Shown here: one piece after another, positions 1-5,398 of the stretch
Layout: every line of letters starts with the position of its first letter
How positions within the stretch are numbered: the first letter of the stretch is position 1
Assembly (NCBI GenBank): GCA_003533405.1
Contig: DQDL01000073.1
Coordinates: 4,993 to 14,210 of the forward strand
Reading direction: 5' to 3'
Source of the DNA: Clostridiales bacterium
Lineage (GTDB): Bacteria; Bacillota; Clostridia; Oscillospirales; Oscillospiraceae
DNA length: 9,218 nucleotides
Made by a program: the position numbers and the translations under genes
Notes under the pieces: generated by a model
Seen by the model: only the letters and a program-made list of their open reading frames with translations
Told to the model about the DNA's origin: nothing
Databases searched by the model: none

Positions 1-384
1 GTGCACCTCGTCGATGATATACACACGCTTCTTGACCGAAACGGGGGAGAACACGGCCTCCTCACGCAGCTGACGGACATTGTCAACGCCGTTGTTCGAC
101 GCTGCGTCTATCTCGACAACATCGAGAATGCTTCCGTCCTCGATGCCGAGACATGCGGGACATTTGCAGCAGGGGTTGCCGTTTTCGGGATGCTGGCAGT
201 TGAGCGCCTTGGCAAGAATTTTTGCGCAGGTCGTCTTGCCCGTGCCTCTCGTGCCTATAAACAGGTACGCATGAGACAGCCTGCCGGTGATTATCTGGTT
301 TTTGAGCGTTTCGGTAATGTGCTTCTGCCCGACGACCTCGTCAAAGGTCTTGGGCCTCCATTTCCGATACAAAGCCTGATACAT
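1..384 (-). CDS. dnaX: DNA polymerase III subunit gamma/tau, N-terminal part (runs off left edge)
   Basis: DnaX is the clamp-loader ATPase that loads the beta sliding clamp and organises the replisome. The first 128 codons are visible, read from 384 down to 1. They begin MYQALYRKWRPKTFDEVVGQ, the hallmark start of bacterial DnaX. The Walker A loop GTRGTGKTT lies at about residues 44-52. A zinc module has cysteines at 63, 72, 75 and 78 (C-x8-C-x2-C-x2-C). The conserved EIDAASNNGVD segment is at 91-101, and Walker B begins as YIIDEVH at 122-128, where the window ends. The start at 384 is the only in-frame Met at the conserved N-terminus; an AAAGG lies about 11 bases upstream. The SRP RNA gene is immediately upstream on the same strand, as in Bacillus and many Clostridia, so dnaX may be partly transcribed by readthrough from it. 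Family identity is certain; the rest of the gene is not visible. Confidence 0.97.
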   Translation of the reverse strand, partial: MYQALYRKWRPKTFDEVVGQKHITETLKNQIITGRLSHAYLFIGTRGTGKTTCAKILAKALNCQHPENGNPCCKCPACLGIEDGSILDVVEIDAASNNGVDNVRQLREEAVFSPVSVKKRVYIIDEVH

Positions 385-414
385 GGCGTCGCAAACCTTT
401 CATAGATATAAAAA

Positions 415-709
415 CGACTCTTGACAAGACTGCACACCTGACCTCGAAAATGCCATATGCCCGTTACGCCGGCAGCCGGCTCAGAACCGGCACCCTCACG
501 GCACACGAAAAGCACCGCTTAATGCTGCTCGGTTCCCCGCCTGACATGGTTCACGGGTTTCCGTTGCGCGAGACCGGCTCGTCAACGCTGCTTACCGGAG
601 TCAGACGACACATGACAGACCCTAAATAAGGAATTCATCCCTGCTGTAGCGGATTGCAGGTTACAGGGCACCGCTAGCTCCCCAACTAGTGCAGCCTTGT
701 CAAAAGCCG
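415..709 (-). ncRNA. ffs: Signal recognition particle RNA, large type with Alu domain
   Basis: This is the RNA scaffold of the SRP, which targets nascent membrane proteins to the Sec/YidC machinery together with Ffh. On the minus strand the Alu-type 5' domain is recognisable at 683-639 (GGGGAGCTAGCGGTGCCC, then CAATCCGCTACAGCAGGG), very close to the Bacillus scRNA consensus. The Ffh-binding S-domain tip reads GTCAGGCGGGGAACCGAGC, with a GGAA tetraloop at 536-533. The termini pair: the 5' strand (about 709-690) and the 3' strand (about 434-415) form a helix of about 20 bp with a few G-U pairs, followed by five T residues, so the closing stem may double as terminator. A length near 295 nt fits the 6S-like Bacillus/Clostridium form rather than the short E. 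coli 4.5S RNA. The exact mature ends are inferred from the pairing and may be off by several bases. Confidence 0.93.
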
Positions 710-716
710 CTAAAAT

Positions 717-745
717 ATTATAACGCAAATGCGGCATATAATCAA
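717..745 (-). promoter_or_regulatory. Sigma-A promoter of the SRP RNA gene
   Basis: On the minus strand a TTGATT -35 box (745-740) is separated by 17 bases from a perfect TATAAT -10 box (722-717). The predicted start is near 710, exactly where the SRP RNA closing helix begins. It lies back to back with the tRNA promoter, whose -35 starts 12 bases away. Confidence 0.85.
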
Positions 746-756
746 CAAATATTTTC

Positions 757-784
757 TTTACAAAAACGAAAAATGTGCTATAAT
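757..784 (+). promoter_or_regulatory. Sigma-A promoter of the tRNA-Ala gene
   Basis: A TTTACA -35 (757-762) and a perfect TATAAT -10 (779-784) are separated by 16 bases. The predicted start near 791 gives a 5' leader of about 25 nt before the mature tRNA. The leader contains a short inverted repeat (GCCGAG and CTCGGC, 793-809). Confidence 0.8.
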
Positions 785-815
785 ACAAAAGTGCCGAGCG
801 CTACTCGGCAAATAC

Positions 816-891
816 GGGGTATTAGCTCAGTTGGTAGAGCGCCAGGTTCGCAATCTGGAGGTCAGGGGTTCGACCCCCCTATGCTCCACCA
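816..891 (+). tRNA. tRNA-Ala, anticodon CGC
   Basis: A complete 76-nt cloverleaf: acceptor GGGGTAT pairs with ATGCTCC; the D arm is GCTC-AGTTGGTA-GAGC; the anticodon arm has loop TTCGCAA with anticodon CGC at 849-851; the T arm is AGGGG-TTCGACC-CCCCT. The discriminator A is followed by an encoded CCA (889-891). The alanine identity pair G3-U70 is present (818 and 885), which confirms the amino acid. The tRNA reads GCG codons only and is transcribed alone from its own promoter with its own terminator. Confidence 0.97.
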
Positions 892-928
892 AAAATCGGC
901 AAGCATCGAAAGATGCTTGCCGATTTTT
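891..928 (+). terminator. Intrinsic terminator of tRNA-Ala, near-perfect and probably bidirectional
   Basis: A 17-bp perfect stem (891-907 pairs with 912-928) is capped by a GAAA tetraloop. The left end is a run of A and the right end a run of T, so it should also stop minus-strand transcripts before they run antisense through the tRNA. Its first base overlaps the terminal A of the CCA. Confidence 0.9.
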
Positions 929-1026
929 ACTTATTCACGAAACTTGTCATTCATTTGAACAGAATTTTTCGATGAATGATTTCGTACTGTCAAATTTATC
1001 AGCAGCTCCATTATAACGAAAACCAT

Positions 1027-1061
1027 GTCCACCGCAGTGCAAAACTGCGGTGGACTTTTTT
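1027..1061 (+). terminator. Second intrinsic terminator, with no obvious gene upstream
   Basis: GTCCACCGCAGT (1027-1038) pairs perfectly with ACTGCGGTGGAC (1044-1055) across a 5-nt loop and is followed by six T residues (1056-1061). No coding sequence lies between this and the tRNA terminator 100 bases upstream. It is either a back-up terminator insulating the methyltransferase gene or the end of a short unrecognised transcript. Confidence 0.8.
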
Positions 1062-1074
1062 CGCCTGCCTGTTG

Positions 1075-1080
1075 TATAAT
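1075..1080 (+). promoter_or_regulatory. Possible -10 box for the methyltransferase-VanZ pair
   Basis: A perfect TATAAT sits 35 bases before the methyltransferase start and just after the terminator at 1027-1061. No good -35 is visible at the right distance (GGACTT at best), so this rests on the -10 box and its position. Confidence 0.5.
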
Positions 1081-1114
1081 GGCACGGAAACCGACAGATC
1101 GAACGGAGAACTAC

Positions 1115-1768
1115 ATGGAAGATAAGATAAAGGATGCCTACGAGGCGTCAAAGAACATTTACGACGATGTGCTCACACAGGGCAATTTCTTCAGCAGGCT
1201 TTATATTAAGCTGTTTTGGAGCGGTACGGACGATAATGAGATCGCACGCAGGGTGCTTTCGTACATACCCGACGACTTTGCAGGCAAAATTTTAGATGTG
1301 CCGGTCGGAACGGCTGTGTTCACCGAAAGAAAGTGGAAGACGCTGACGAATGCTCAGATAACCTGCCTTGACTACAGCGAGGACATGCTTGAGCAGGCGA
1401 GGGAGAGGCTCAAGGAGCAGGACAATGTGACCTGCATCAAAGGCGATGTCGGCTGCCTGCCGATGGACGATGCTTTGTTCGATATCGTGCTGTCCATGAA
1501 CGGATTTCACGCCTTCCCCGATAAGGAAAAAGCGTTTCGGGAGACATGGCGTGTTCTCAAGCCCGGCGGAAAATTTATCGCCTGCTTCTACATAAAGGGC
1601 AAGTCCGGCATCACCGATTCGCTCGTCAAAAATGTCCTTTCAAAGAAGGGCTGGTTCACACCGCCGTTCCAAACAGAGGAGCAGCTCACGGACACCCTGA
1701 ACGGCCTTTATACGGACATCGACCTTCATGTCGACGGCTCAATGGTTTATTTTTACTGCACGAAATAA
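1115..1768 (+). CDS. Class I SAM-dependent methyltransferase, UbiE/Methyltransf_11 type
   Basis: A 217-residue predicted cytoplasmic methyltransferase. The Rossmann-like fold is shown by motif I at about 59-67 (ILDVPVGTA), the acidic motif II at 84-89 (CLDYSE, with D86 expected to bind the ribose hydroxyls of SAM), a GD element at 110-111, a motif IV-like region at 121-127 (LFDIVLS), and the post-motif LKPGGKF at 148-154. Motif I has DVPVGTA where many family members have DVGCGTG; the DVPVGT variant is common in Clostridial homologues. The frame stays open upstream, but the ATG at 1115 has a GGAGA 5 bases ahead and the family length is then normal. The substrate cannot be inferred. The gene is followed after 8 bases by a VanZ-family gene whose ribosome binding site abuts the stop codon, so the two are probably co-translated. 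Confidence 0.9.
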   Translation: MEDKIKDAYEASKNIYDDVLTQGNFFSRLYIKLFWSGTDDNEIARRVLSYIPDDFAGKILDVPVGTAVFTERKWKTLTNAQITCLDYSEDMLEQARERLKEQDNVTCIKGDVGCLPMDDALFDIVLSMNGFHAFPDKEKAFRETWRVLKPGGKFIACFYIKGKSGITDSLVKNVLSKKGWFTPPFQTEEQLTDTLNGLYTDIDLHVDGSMVYFYCTK

Positions 1769-1776
1769 GGAGAGAT

Positions 1777-2391
1777 ATGTACAGTAAACTCAGAATGATA
1801 ATGGGCTCAGATTCTATTACGGGCTACTTCCTGCAAGCGCTGCCGATAGCCTGCCTTGCGGGGATGATATATCTTGCTGTACGCCTTTGCCGTGCAAAGA
1901 AAAGCGGCGTTCAAATCAATTGGCCGACCGAGCTTCTGCGCCTTATATTTGTCTGCTATCTGACCGGACTTGTGAGCCTCATCATACTGCCCGCAAACTT
2001 TTGGCTGTATGTCTATGACGGCCTTGTTTTCGGCTGGTGGGATGAGTTGGGACCCGTGTTTCAGATAGGTGATATCGACCTCATGCCGTCGGTCATAGGC
2101 TGGCTCAGCGGCGAGCTATCGCTGGGCAGTTGGGTCAAAAAGATGCTTATCGGCAACATCGCAATGTTCATCCCGATGGGCTTCCTTCTGCCGATTGTCA
2201 CAAAGGTAAGAGGCCGCAAGAGCCTCCTGCGTGCAAGCTTTATGATACCGCTTGCCTGCGAGGTCTTGCAGCTCATTTTCGGCAGAAGCTTCGACATTGA
2301 CGACCTTATCTGCAACTTCGTCGGCATACTGATCGGCGCAGCCATTGCCCACTTCGTTGTGAAGAAAAAGGGTATGCAAGATGGACATTGA
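1777..2391 (+). CDS. VanZ-family membrane protein
   Basis: A 204-residue integral membrane protein. Hydrophobic segments lie at about 17-36, 53-72, 123-143, 151-168 and 179-195. The VanZ signature is clear: GNIAMFIPMGF at 126-136 and EVLQLIFGRSFDIDDLICN at 162-180, including the conserved E, Q, R and D-I-D-D-L-x-x-N. VanZ itself gives low-level teicoplanin resistance in the Tn1546 vanA cluster, but most chromosomal homologues have no defined role and are not evidence of glycopeptide resistance. There are no vanHAX-like genes here. The ATG at 1777 is chosen because AAGGAGA overlaps the preceding stop codon; the longer open frame to the left lies inside the methyltransferase gene in another frame. 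Charged and polar residues at 75-122 form an extended loop between the second and third segments. Confidence 0.88.
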   Translation: MYSKLRMIMGSDSITGYFLQALPIACLAGMIYLAVRLCRAKKSGVQINWPTELLRLIFVCYLTGLVSLIILPANFWLYVYDGLVFGWWDELGPVFQIGDIDLMPSVIGWLSGELSLGSWVKKMLIGNIAMFIPMGFLLPIVTKVRGRKSLLRASFMIPLACEVLQLIFGRSFDIDDLICNFVGILIGAAIAHFVVKKKGMQDGH

Positions 2392-2443
2392 ATTATATTA
2401 TCAAGAAAAGGGCAGCGGCGATGCGTTCCTGAAAACGATATAG
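2381..2443 (+). pseudogene. Probable truncated stub of an alpha/beta hydrolase gene
   Basis: A short ORF starts inside the last codons of the VanZ gene in another frame and encodes MDIELYYQEKGSGDAFL plus three residues before TAG. The first 16 residues look like the N-terminus of small Clostridial alpha/beta hydrolases, where this stretch is followed by the oxyanion-hole LLHGNGE segment. That segment and the whole catalytic domain are missing. The overlapping start suggests that a hydrolase gene once followed vanZ in this operon and was deleted. The recognition rests on about 16 residues and could be wrong; it might also be a translated small ORF. Confidence 0.4.
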
Positions 2444-2498
2444 ATGCCGCATATGTCGTCAAAACTGCTCCGCAACCGAAAAGTTGCGCAATAGTTGG

Positions 2499-2527
2499 TT
2501 GAGTAAACCGACCTTTGGTGCTATATT
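2499..2527 (+). promoter_or_regulatory. Sigma-A promoter of the Xre-type regulator gene
   Basis: A TTGAGT -35 (2499-2504) and a TATATT -10 (2522-2527) are separated by 17 bases, with a predicted start near 2534. The 5' leader is therefore only about 20 nt before the ATG at 2553 and carries the ribosome binding site. The 107 bases between the VanZ stop and this promoter hold only the hydrolase-like stub and nothing else recognised. Confidence 0.7.
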
Positions 2528-2552
2528 GGCAGCAAGAAAGGAGACAGGTCAC

Positions 2553-2906
2553 ATGCATTATTTTTCGATCAACCTGATTTTTGTCATAATTCTATTTGCT
2601 GCGTTTTGGGGAGTCATAGGCTATCTTATCTATCTCCTTATAAAGGCGCTGAGAAAGTATATACGCTCCGAGCCGGTGAGGCGTGAGAAATCCGAAAGCG
2701 CAAGATCGCTCGGCGAGGTACTAAAAAAGCACCGCACCGAGTGCAAAATGACGCAGGAGTTTGTAGCCGAGGCGATAGGCGTGAGCCGCCAAGCCGTCTC
2801 CAAGTGGGAAAGCGGAGCAGCCGACCCCAGCACGACAAATCTTATGGCACTTGCAAAGCTCTACGGCCTGACCGCCGAGGAGCTTCTGCAGGAAATGCAG
2901 CAATAA
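2553..2906 (+). CDS. Membrane-anchored Xre-family HTH regulator
   Basis: A 117-residue protein with one N-terminal transmembrane segment (about 6-31), a basic juxtamembrane stretch (KALRKYIRSEPVRREK, 31-46) and a C-terminal HTH_3/Xre DNA-binding domain (about 53-112). The recognition-helix region is GVSRQAVSKWESG (76-88), typical of Xre-like repressors. The positive residues after the membrane segment place the HTH in the cytoplasm. The ATG at 2553 is chosen because AAAGGAGA precedes it by 8 bases and because it lies downstream of the predicted promoter; an in-frame start at 2484 would precede the promoter. A membrane-tethered HTH with no sensor domain suggests either regulation of nearby genes or response to a membrane partner; targets are unknown. 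Confidence 0.85.
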   Translation: MHYFSINLIFVIILFAAFWGVIGYLIYLLIKALRKYIRSEPVRREKSESARSLGEVLKKHRTECKMTQEFVAEAIGVSRQAVSKWESGAADPSTTNLMALAKLYGLTAEELLQEMQQ

Positions 2907-3117
2907 AATGAGATGTTCTCTATGCAATAAACGCAAAAAAAGAGAACCGGCTGCGTTCAATGCGCCCAGGGTTTCAACGCCCCGTTACCGATTCTGTTAT
3001 CAGTATAGCCAAACTCTTGAACTATGTCAATGGATAGTTCACCGACATAAGCCGCAGTATTGCCTATATATTACAAATTTTGCACAGTATTCTATGAATA
3101 TGCGAGGAGTGAGCACG

Positions 3118-3537
3118 ATGATCGTACGAAACGACACCCAAAATGACACCGTTCTGTGGGATAACGGCAAAGAGCGGCTATACATTTTTGAAATTCCTCC
3201 CGAAAATTGCTACATACCTGATAAGCCGTGCATTACGATCGGCTTTGGCTATGAAAATGCAAGATACAAGGGCGAAGATGTGTTTGTCTTTGTTGGCGAG
3301 CAATACCTTGAGCTGCGCAATAAGATAGCCGCCGTCAGCCGTGACCTGAACGGCAGCTTCCGTCTTTATGACATGGGTTGGGATACCGACGGATACATAG
3401 ACATCAATATGACGACTAACGGCAAGGCTGAGGTGACCGGTCGCCTAGGCGCATCGTTCTCGCCGTACTCATTGCAATTTGAATTAAGAGTTGACCAAAC
3501 AGTCCTTACGGCACTATTGCGGATCCTAAAAATATAA
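3118..3537 (+). CDS. Small uncharacterised protein, possibly WapI-like immunity family
   Basis: A 139-residue predicted soluble protein with no signal peptide or membrane segment, and an acidic, beta-rich composition. The ATG at 3118 follows AGGAG by 8 bases; the open frame further upstream lacks a better start. The layout (an N-terminal strand-rich half, a central EQYLELRNKI helix, then DGYIDINMTTNGKAEVTG and a terminal FELRVDQTVLTALLRIL) is reminiscent of WapI-type toxin-immunity proteins, which end in a similar FEF..DQT.L..L..IL element. This is pattern memory only and the likeness is weak. No toxin gene is visible nearby. A weak promoter candidate (CCGACA at 3042-3047, 17 bases, TATATA at 3065-3070) lies ahead. 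The 211 bases between the regulator stop and this start hold nothing else I recognise. Confidence 0.6.
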   Translation: MIVRNDTQNDTVLWDNGKERLYIFEIPPENCYIPDKPCITIGFGYENARYKGEDVFVFVGEQYLELRNKIAAVSRDLNGSFRLYDMGWDTDGYIDINMTTNGKAEVTGRLGASFSPYSLQFELRVDQTVLTALLRILKI

Positions 3538-3600
3538 AAAATAAAATTTTCAAAAATTTTTTTAAAACCGTGTCCCCAAATGTCCTTTAGCGGACGTGTA

Positions 3601-3606
3601 TATAAT
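3601..3606 (+). promoter_or_regulatory. Candidate promoter -10 box, with a dyad in the spacer
   Basis: A perfect TATAAT follows TGTA, downstream of an A+T-rich tract (3530-3567) that could act as an UP-like element. The expected -35 position reads AAATGT, which is poor. The spacer carries an inverted repeat GTCC (3582-3585) and GGAC (3592-3595) that could be a regulator site. No ORF follows; the short transcript would meet a terminator after about 85 bases. Confidence 0.45.
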
Positions 3607-3611
3607 AGAGG

Positions 3612-3696
3612 CCTGCATTGCAGACTCCGTATACCTCCGGTATATGCAAACATCATCAACAGGAAACAGCGGCAGGGTGACCTGCCGCTGTTTTCT
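3612..3696 (+). ncRNA. Candidate small RNA with three hairpins
   Basis: From the predicted start near 3612 the transcript would form CTGC-att-GCAG (3613-3623), GTATACC-tcc-GGTATAT (3629-3645, closed by one G-U pair), an unpaired stretch (3646-3663), and the terminator hairpin at 3664-3693. No RBS-preceded ORF fits in it. It matches no RNA family I know. It could also be no more than the terminator region of the upstream gene. Confidence 0.35.
3664..3696 (+). terminator. Intrinsic terminator between convergent transcripts
   Basis: AAACAGCGGCAGG (3664-3676) pairs perfectly with CCTGCCGCTGTTT (3681-3693) across a GTGA loop; the T tract is TTTTCT. On the minus strand it lies just beyond the DUF2461 stop at 3715 but is followed there only by TTT, so termination in that direction would be weaker. 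Confidence 0.7.
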
Positions 3697-3714
3697 CGTT
3701 TGTTGTTAACTTTT

Positions 3715-4395
3715 TTACTCATAATCTTCTTCTGTGGGGATCTCAAATGCGGCACTGAGATATCGGCGCAGGGGCTCGAAGCGGCGGATGGCGGCAGAGG
3801 CTGCGGCGGCGAAGGTTGTGAAGTCCGTTAGGTCGTCGGTGGTAAAGCTCTGTTCAACGAGCCAGAACTTGTACTTGAGCCAATCGGCGGCTGGGTGGTC
3901 GGCGGTGAAGCCCGCCGGAACTCGCTTGAGCTTTTCACCGTACACGGCAAGGCCGTTTTCAAACACGATTTCATCAAGCTCCTCAAAATTCGTGGCGATA
4001 TAGCTGCGCAGAATGTTCAAATTCTTCGACTCCCATGGGTAGGCACCCGTCTCGATATAGCAGCCCTCGTGCGAAATATGCAGATAGTAGCTCAGTGGCA
4101 GAAAATTGCTCTTTTTCGGCGAGAAATACGCACGGAATGCCGGATTGTACGGCTCCTTTGCCTTGCTGTAGCGCATGTCACGGGGGATGCGGTACATGAA
4201 ATTCTTCGAGTTTTCAAAAAGCAGTCGGTCGCCGAGCTCGGGCACCTGCTGCGCTATCTCGAGCTTTACCACATCCAAAAGCGCAAGAAAATCCTCTTTT
4301 GCGTCGTCGTAGTCTGCGTGATTATCGTGAAACCACGCTCTGTTATTATTTTTGCTCAGCGCCTCGGTGTACGCAAGCATTCTGTCAAAATTCAT
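3715..4395 (-). CDS. DUF2461 family protein
   Basis: A 226-residue predicted cytoplasmic protein of the DUF2461 family (TIGR02453), for which no biochemical function is established. Diagnostic segments are NNNRAWFHDNHADYD (16-30), YRIPRDMRYSKAKEPYNPAF (68-87), YYLHISHEG (103-111), GAYPW (117-121) and RVPAGFTADHPAADWLKYK (158-176). Length is normal for the family. The ATG at 4395 is preceded by GAGG and by a strong promoter at 4427-4455. A longer open frame reaches to 4689, but it runs through that promoter and into the bioY coding region, so it is rejected as the start. The gene is divergent from bioY, with 121 bases between the starts. Confidence 0.9.
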   Translation of the reverse strand: MNFDRMLAYTEALSKNNNRAWFHDNHADYDDAKEDFLALLDVVKLEIAQQVPELGDRLLFENSKNFMYRIPRDMRYSKAKEPYNPAFRAYFSPKKSNFLPLSYYLHISHEGCYIETGAYPWESKNLNILRSYIATNFEELDEIVFENGLAVYGEKLKRVPAGFTADHPAADWLKYKFWLVEQSFTTDDLTDFTTFAAAASAAIRRFEPLRRYLSAAFEIPTEEDYE

Positions 4396-4426
4396 AATTA
4401 CCTCGGAAATAATAATTTGCAAACCG

Positions 4427-4455
4427 ATTTTACTACATCGGAAAAATGATGTCAA
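4427..4455 (-). promoter_or_regulatory. Sigma-A promoter of the DUF2461 gene
   Basis: A perfect TTGACA -35 (4455-4450) and a TAAAAT -10 (4432-4427) are 17 bases apart on the minus strand. A small dyad, CCGAT (4424-4428) and ATCGG (4437-4441), overlaps the -10 box and may be an operator. Confidence 0.8.
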
Positions 4456-4480
4456 AGGGCTTTTATTGCGTATAAACTTG

Positions 4481-4489
4481 TGGTATAAT
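4481..4489 (+). promoter_or_regulatory. Extended -10 promoter of the bioY operon
   Basis: TGG followed by TATAAT gives an extended -10 element. The -35 position (TTTTAT, 4461-4466) is poor, which the extended -10 may offset. The predicted start is near 4496, leaving a leader of about 20 nt. Confidence 0.7.
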
Positions 4490-4490
4490 C

Positions 4491-4512
4491 GCTCCGTTAT
4501 TAAGGACGGAGC
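4491..4512 (+). repeat. Inverted repeat over the bioY transcription start and ribosome binding site
   Basis: GCTCCGT (4491-4497) and ACGGAGC (4506-4512) are perfect 7-bp inverted repeats with an 8-base centre. The left arm follows the -10 box by one base and the right arm contains the GGAG ribosome binding site of bioY. It is placed like a repressor operator. Because the left arm starts before the expected transcription start, an RNA hairpin would be incomplete. No BirA-type GTTAAC/GTAAAC dyad is visible here. Confidence 0.5.
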
Positions 4513-4516
4513 AATT

Positions 4517-5041
4517 ATGAAAAACACAAGAAAACTCATATATACGGCAATGATGACGGCTATAATCGCCGCCTGCTCATGGATAAGCATACCGGCGGTC
4601 GTGCCGTTTACGCTGCAGACCTTTGCGGTGTTCTGCGCACTCGGCCTTTTGGGCTGGAGCTGGGGTGCGCTGTCGGTTTCGGTGTACATTCTGCTCGGTG
4701 CGTTCGGACTGCCGGTGTTCTCCGGCTTTGTCGGCGGCGTGGGGCATTTGGTCGGGCCGACGGCGGGCTACATCTGGGGCTTCCTGCTGGCGGCGGTCAT
4801 TTACGGCGTCGTGAAGAAGCTTTTGGGCAAAGCAAAATTTGCTGATTTCATCGCACTGACGGCGGGTCTTATCGGCTGCTACACCTTCGGCACGCTGTGG
4901 TTCGTGCATGTCTACACCGGCGATATGGACTATCTAAAGGCGCTGTCGCTGTGCGTGTTCCCGTTTATTATCCCCGATTTGATCAAAATGTTCATCGCCT
5001 GCAAGCTCGTTGACAGGATAAAACCGCACATTTTTTCGTGA
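4517..5041 (+). CDS. bioY: Biotin ECF transporter S component BioY
   Basis: BioY is the substrate-binding membrane subunit of the biotin energy-coupling-factor transporter; in Firmicutes it works with the shared EcfA/EcfA'/EcfT module encoded elsewhere. The 174-residue protein is hydrophobic throughout with about six membrane segments. Conserved BioY elements are PFTLQTFAVFCALGLLG (30-46), GAFGLPVFSGFVGGVGHLVG (61-80) and PTAGYIWGFL (81-90), the last two lining the biotin site in characterised homologues. The late helix FPFIIPDLIKMFIA (148-161) is also typical. The ATG at 4517 has GGAG 5 bases upstream. A rhodanese gene follows after 9 bases. No biotin synthesis genes are seen, which fits a salvage role, but the window is short. 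Confidence 0.93.
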   Translation: MKNTRKLIYTAMMTAIIAACSWISIPAVVPFTLQTFAVFCALGLLGWSWGALSVSVYILLGAFGLPVFSGFVGGVGHLVGPTAGYIWGFLLAAVIYGVVKKLLGKAKFADFIALTAGLIGCYTFGTLWFVHVYTGDMDYLKALSLCVFPFIIPDLIKMFIACKLVDRIKPHIFS

Positions 5042-5050
5042 GGTGACACT

Positions 5051-5362
5051 ATGTCGATCAAAAAGATAGACTTTGCCGAGGCAAAGCGGATACTCGACAC
5101 AAAGCCCGCCTGCATCATCGTCGATGTGCGTGAGGAGGAGGAATACATCACCGGCCATGCCGTGGGTGCGCTGCTGTTTCCTGTCGACGAGATAAACGAT
5201 GTGAGTGCAATGATGCTCATCCCCGACAAGGACAGGCCGTATATCCTCTACTGCCGCTCCGGAAGGCGCAGCGCCGAGGCTGCGCACAAGCTCGACGAGC
5301 TTGGCTACACGCAGCTATACGATGTCGGCAGCCTTATCGGCTGGCCGTACGGATTGGAGTAA
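5051..5362 (+). CDS. Single-domain rhodanese-like sulfurtransferase
   Basis: A 103-residue single rhodanese domain, about the usual size of GlpE/PspE-type proteins and without a signal peptide, so cytoplasmic. The active-site loop is CRSGRRS (68-74), with Cys68 expected to carry the persulfide. The N-terminal VDVREEEEYITGH (24-36) is the classic CH2A-like motif and GWPYGLE closes the fold. It starts 9 bases after the bioY stop, with GAGGTG as ribosome binding site overlapping that stop, so the genes form an operon. A sulfur-transfer protein paired with a biotin transporter is suggestive, because biotin synthase needs sulfur donated through an Fe-S cluster, but no functional link is shown. Confidence 0.9.
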   Translation: MSIKKIDFAEAKRILDTKPACIIVDVREEEEYITGHAVGALLFPVDEINDVSAMMLIPDKDRPYILYCRSGRRSAEAAHKLDELGYTQLYDVGSLIGWPYGLE

Positions 5363-5364
5363 GC

Positions 5365-5398
5365 AAAAAGAGTGTGGAAATATCCACACTCCTTTTTT
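5365..5398. terminator. Bidirectional terminator between the rhodanese and ABC permease genes
   Basis: GAGTGTGGA (5370-5378) and TCCACACTC (5383-5391) form a perfect stem, flanked by five A on the left and six T on the right, so it works on both strands. The permease stop codon (5399-5397) overlaps the T tract. Confidence 0.88.

Noticed and set aside
1..405. 134-codon plus-strand ORF at the left edge
   Set aside because: It is antisense to dnaX, whose conserved motifs are unmistakable on the minus strand.
689..1016. Two overlapping ORFs of 89 and 95 codons
   Set aside because: They run straight through the tRNA-Ala gene and its terminator, and have no ribosome binding sites or family-like sequence.
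1546..1776. 77-residue N-terminal extension of the VanZ protein
   Set aside because: It lies entirely within the methyltransferase gene in another frame; the ATG at 1777 has a strong ribosome binding site.
1777..2391. Glycopeptide resistance determinant
   Set aside because: VanZ-family genes are common chromosomal genes of unknown role, and no other van genes are present.
2061..2558. 165-codon minus-strand ORF
   Set aside because: It is a shadow of the VanZ gene and the following promoter region, with low-complexity composition and no recognisable domain.
4396..4689. 98-residue N-terminal extension of the DUF2461 protein
   Set aside because: It would start inside the bioY coding region on the opposite strand and upstream of the TTGACA/TAAAAT promoter; the family begins at MNFDRM.
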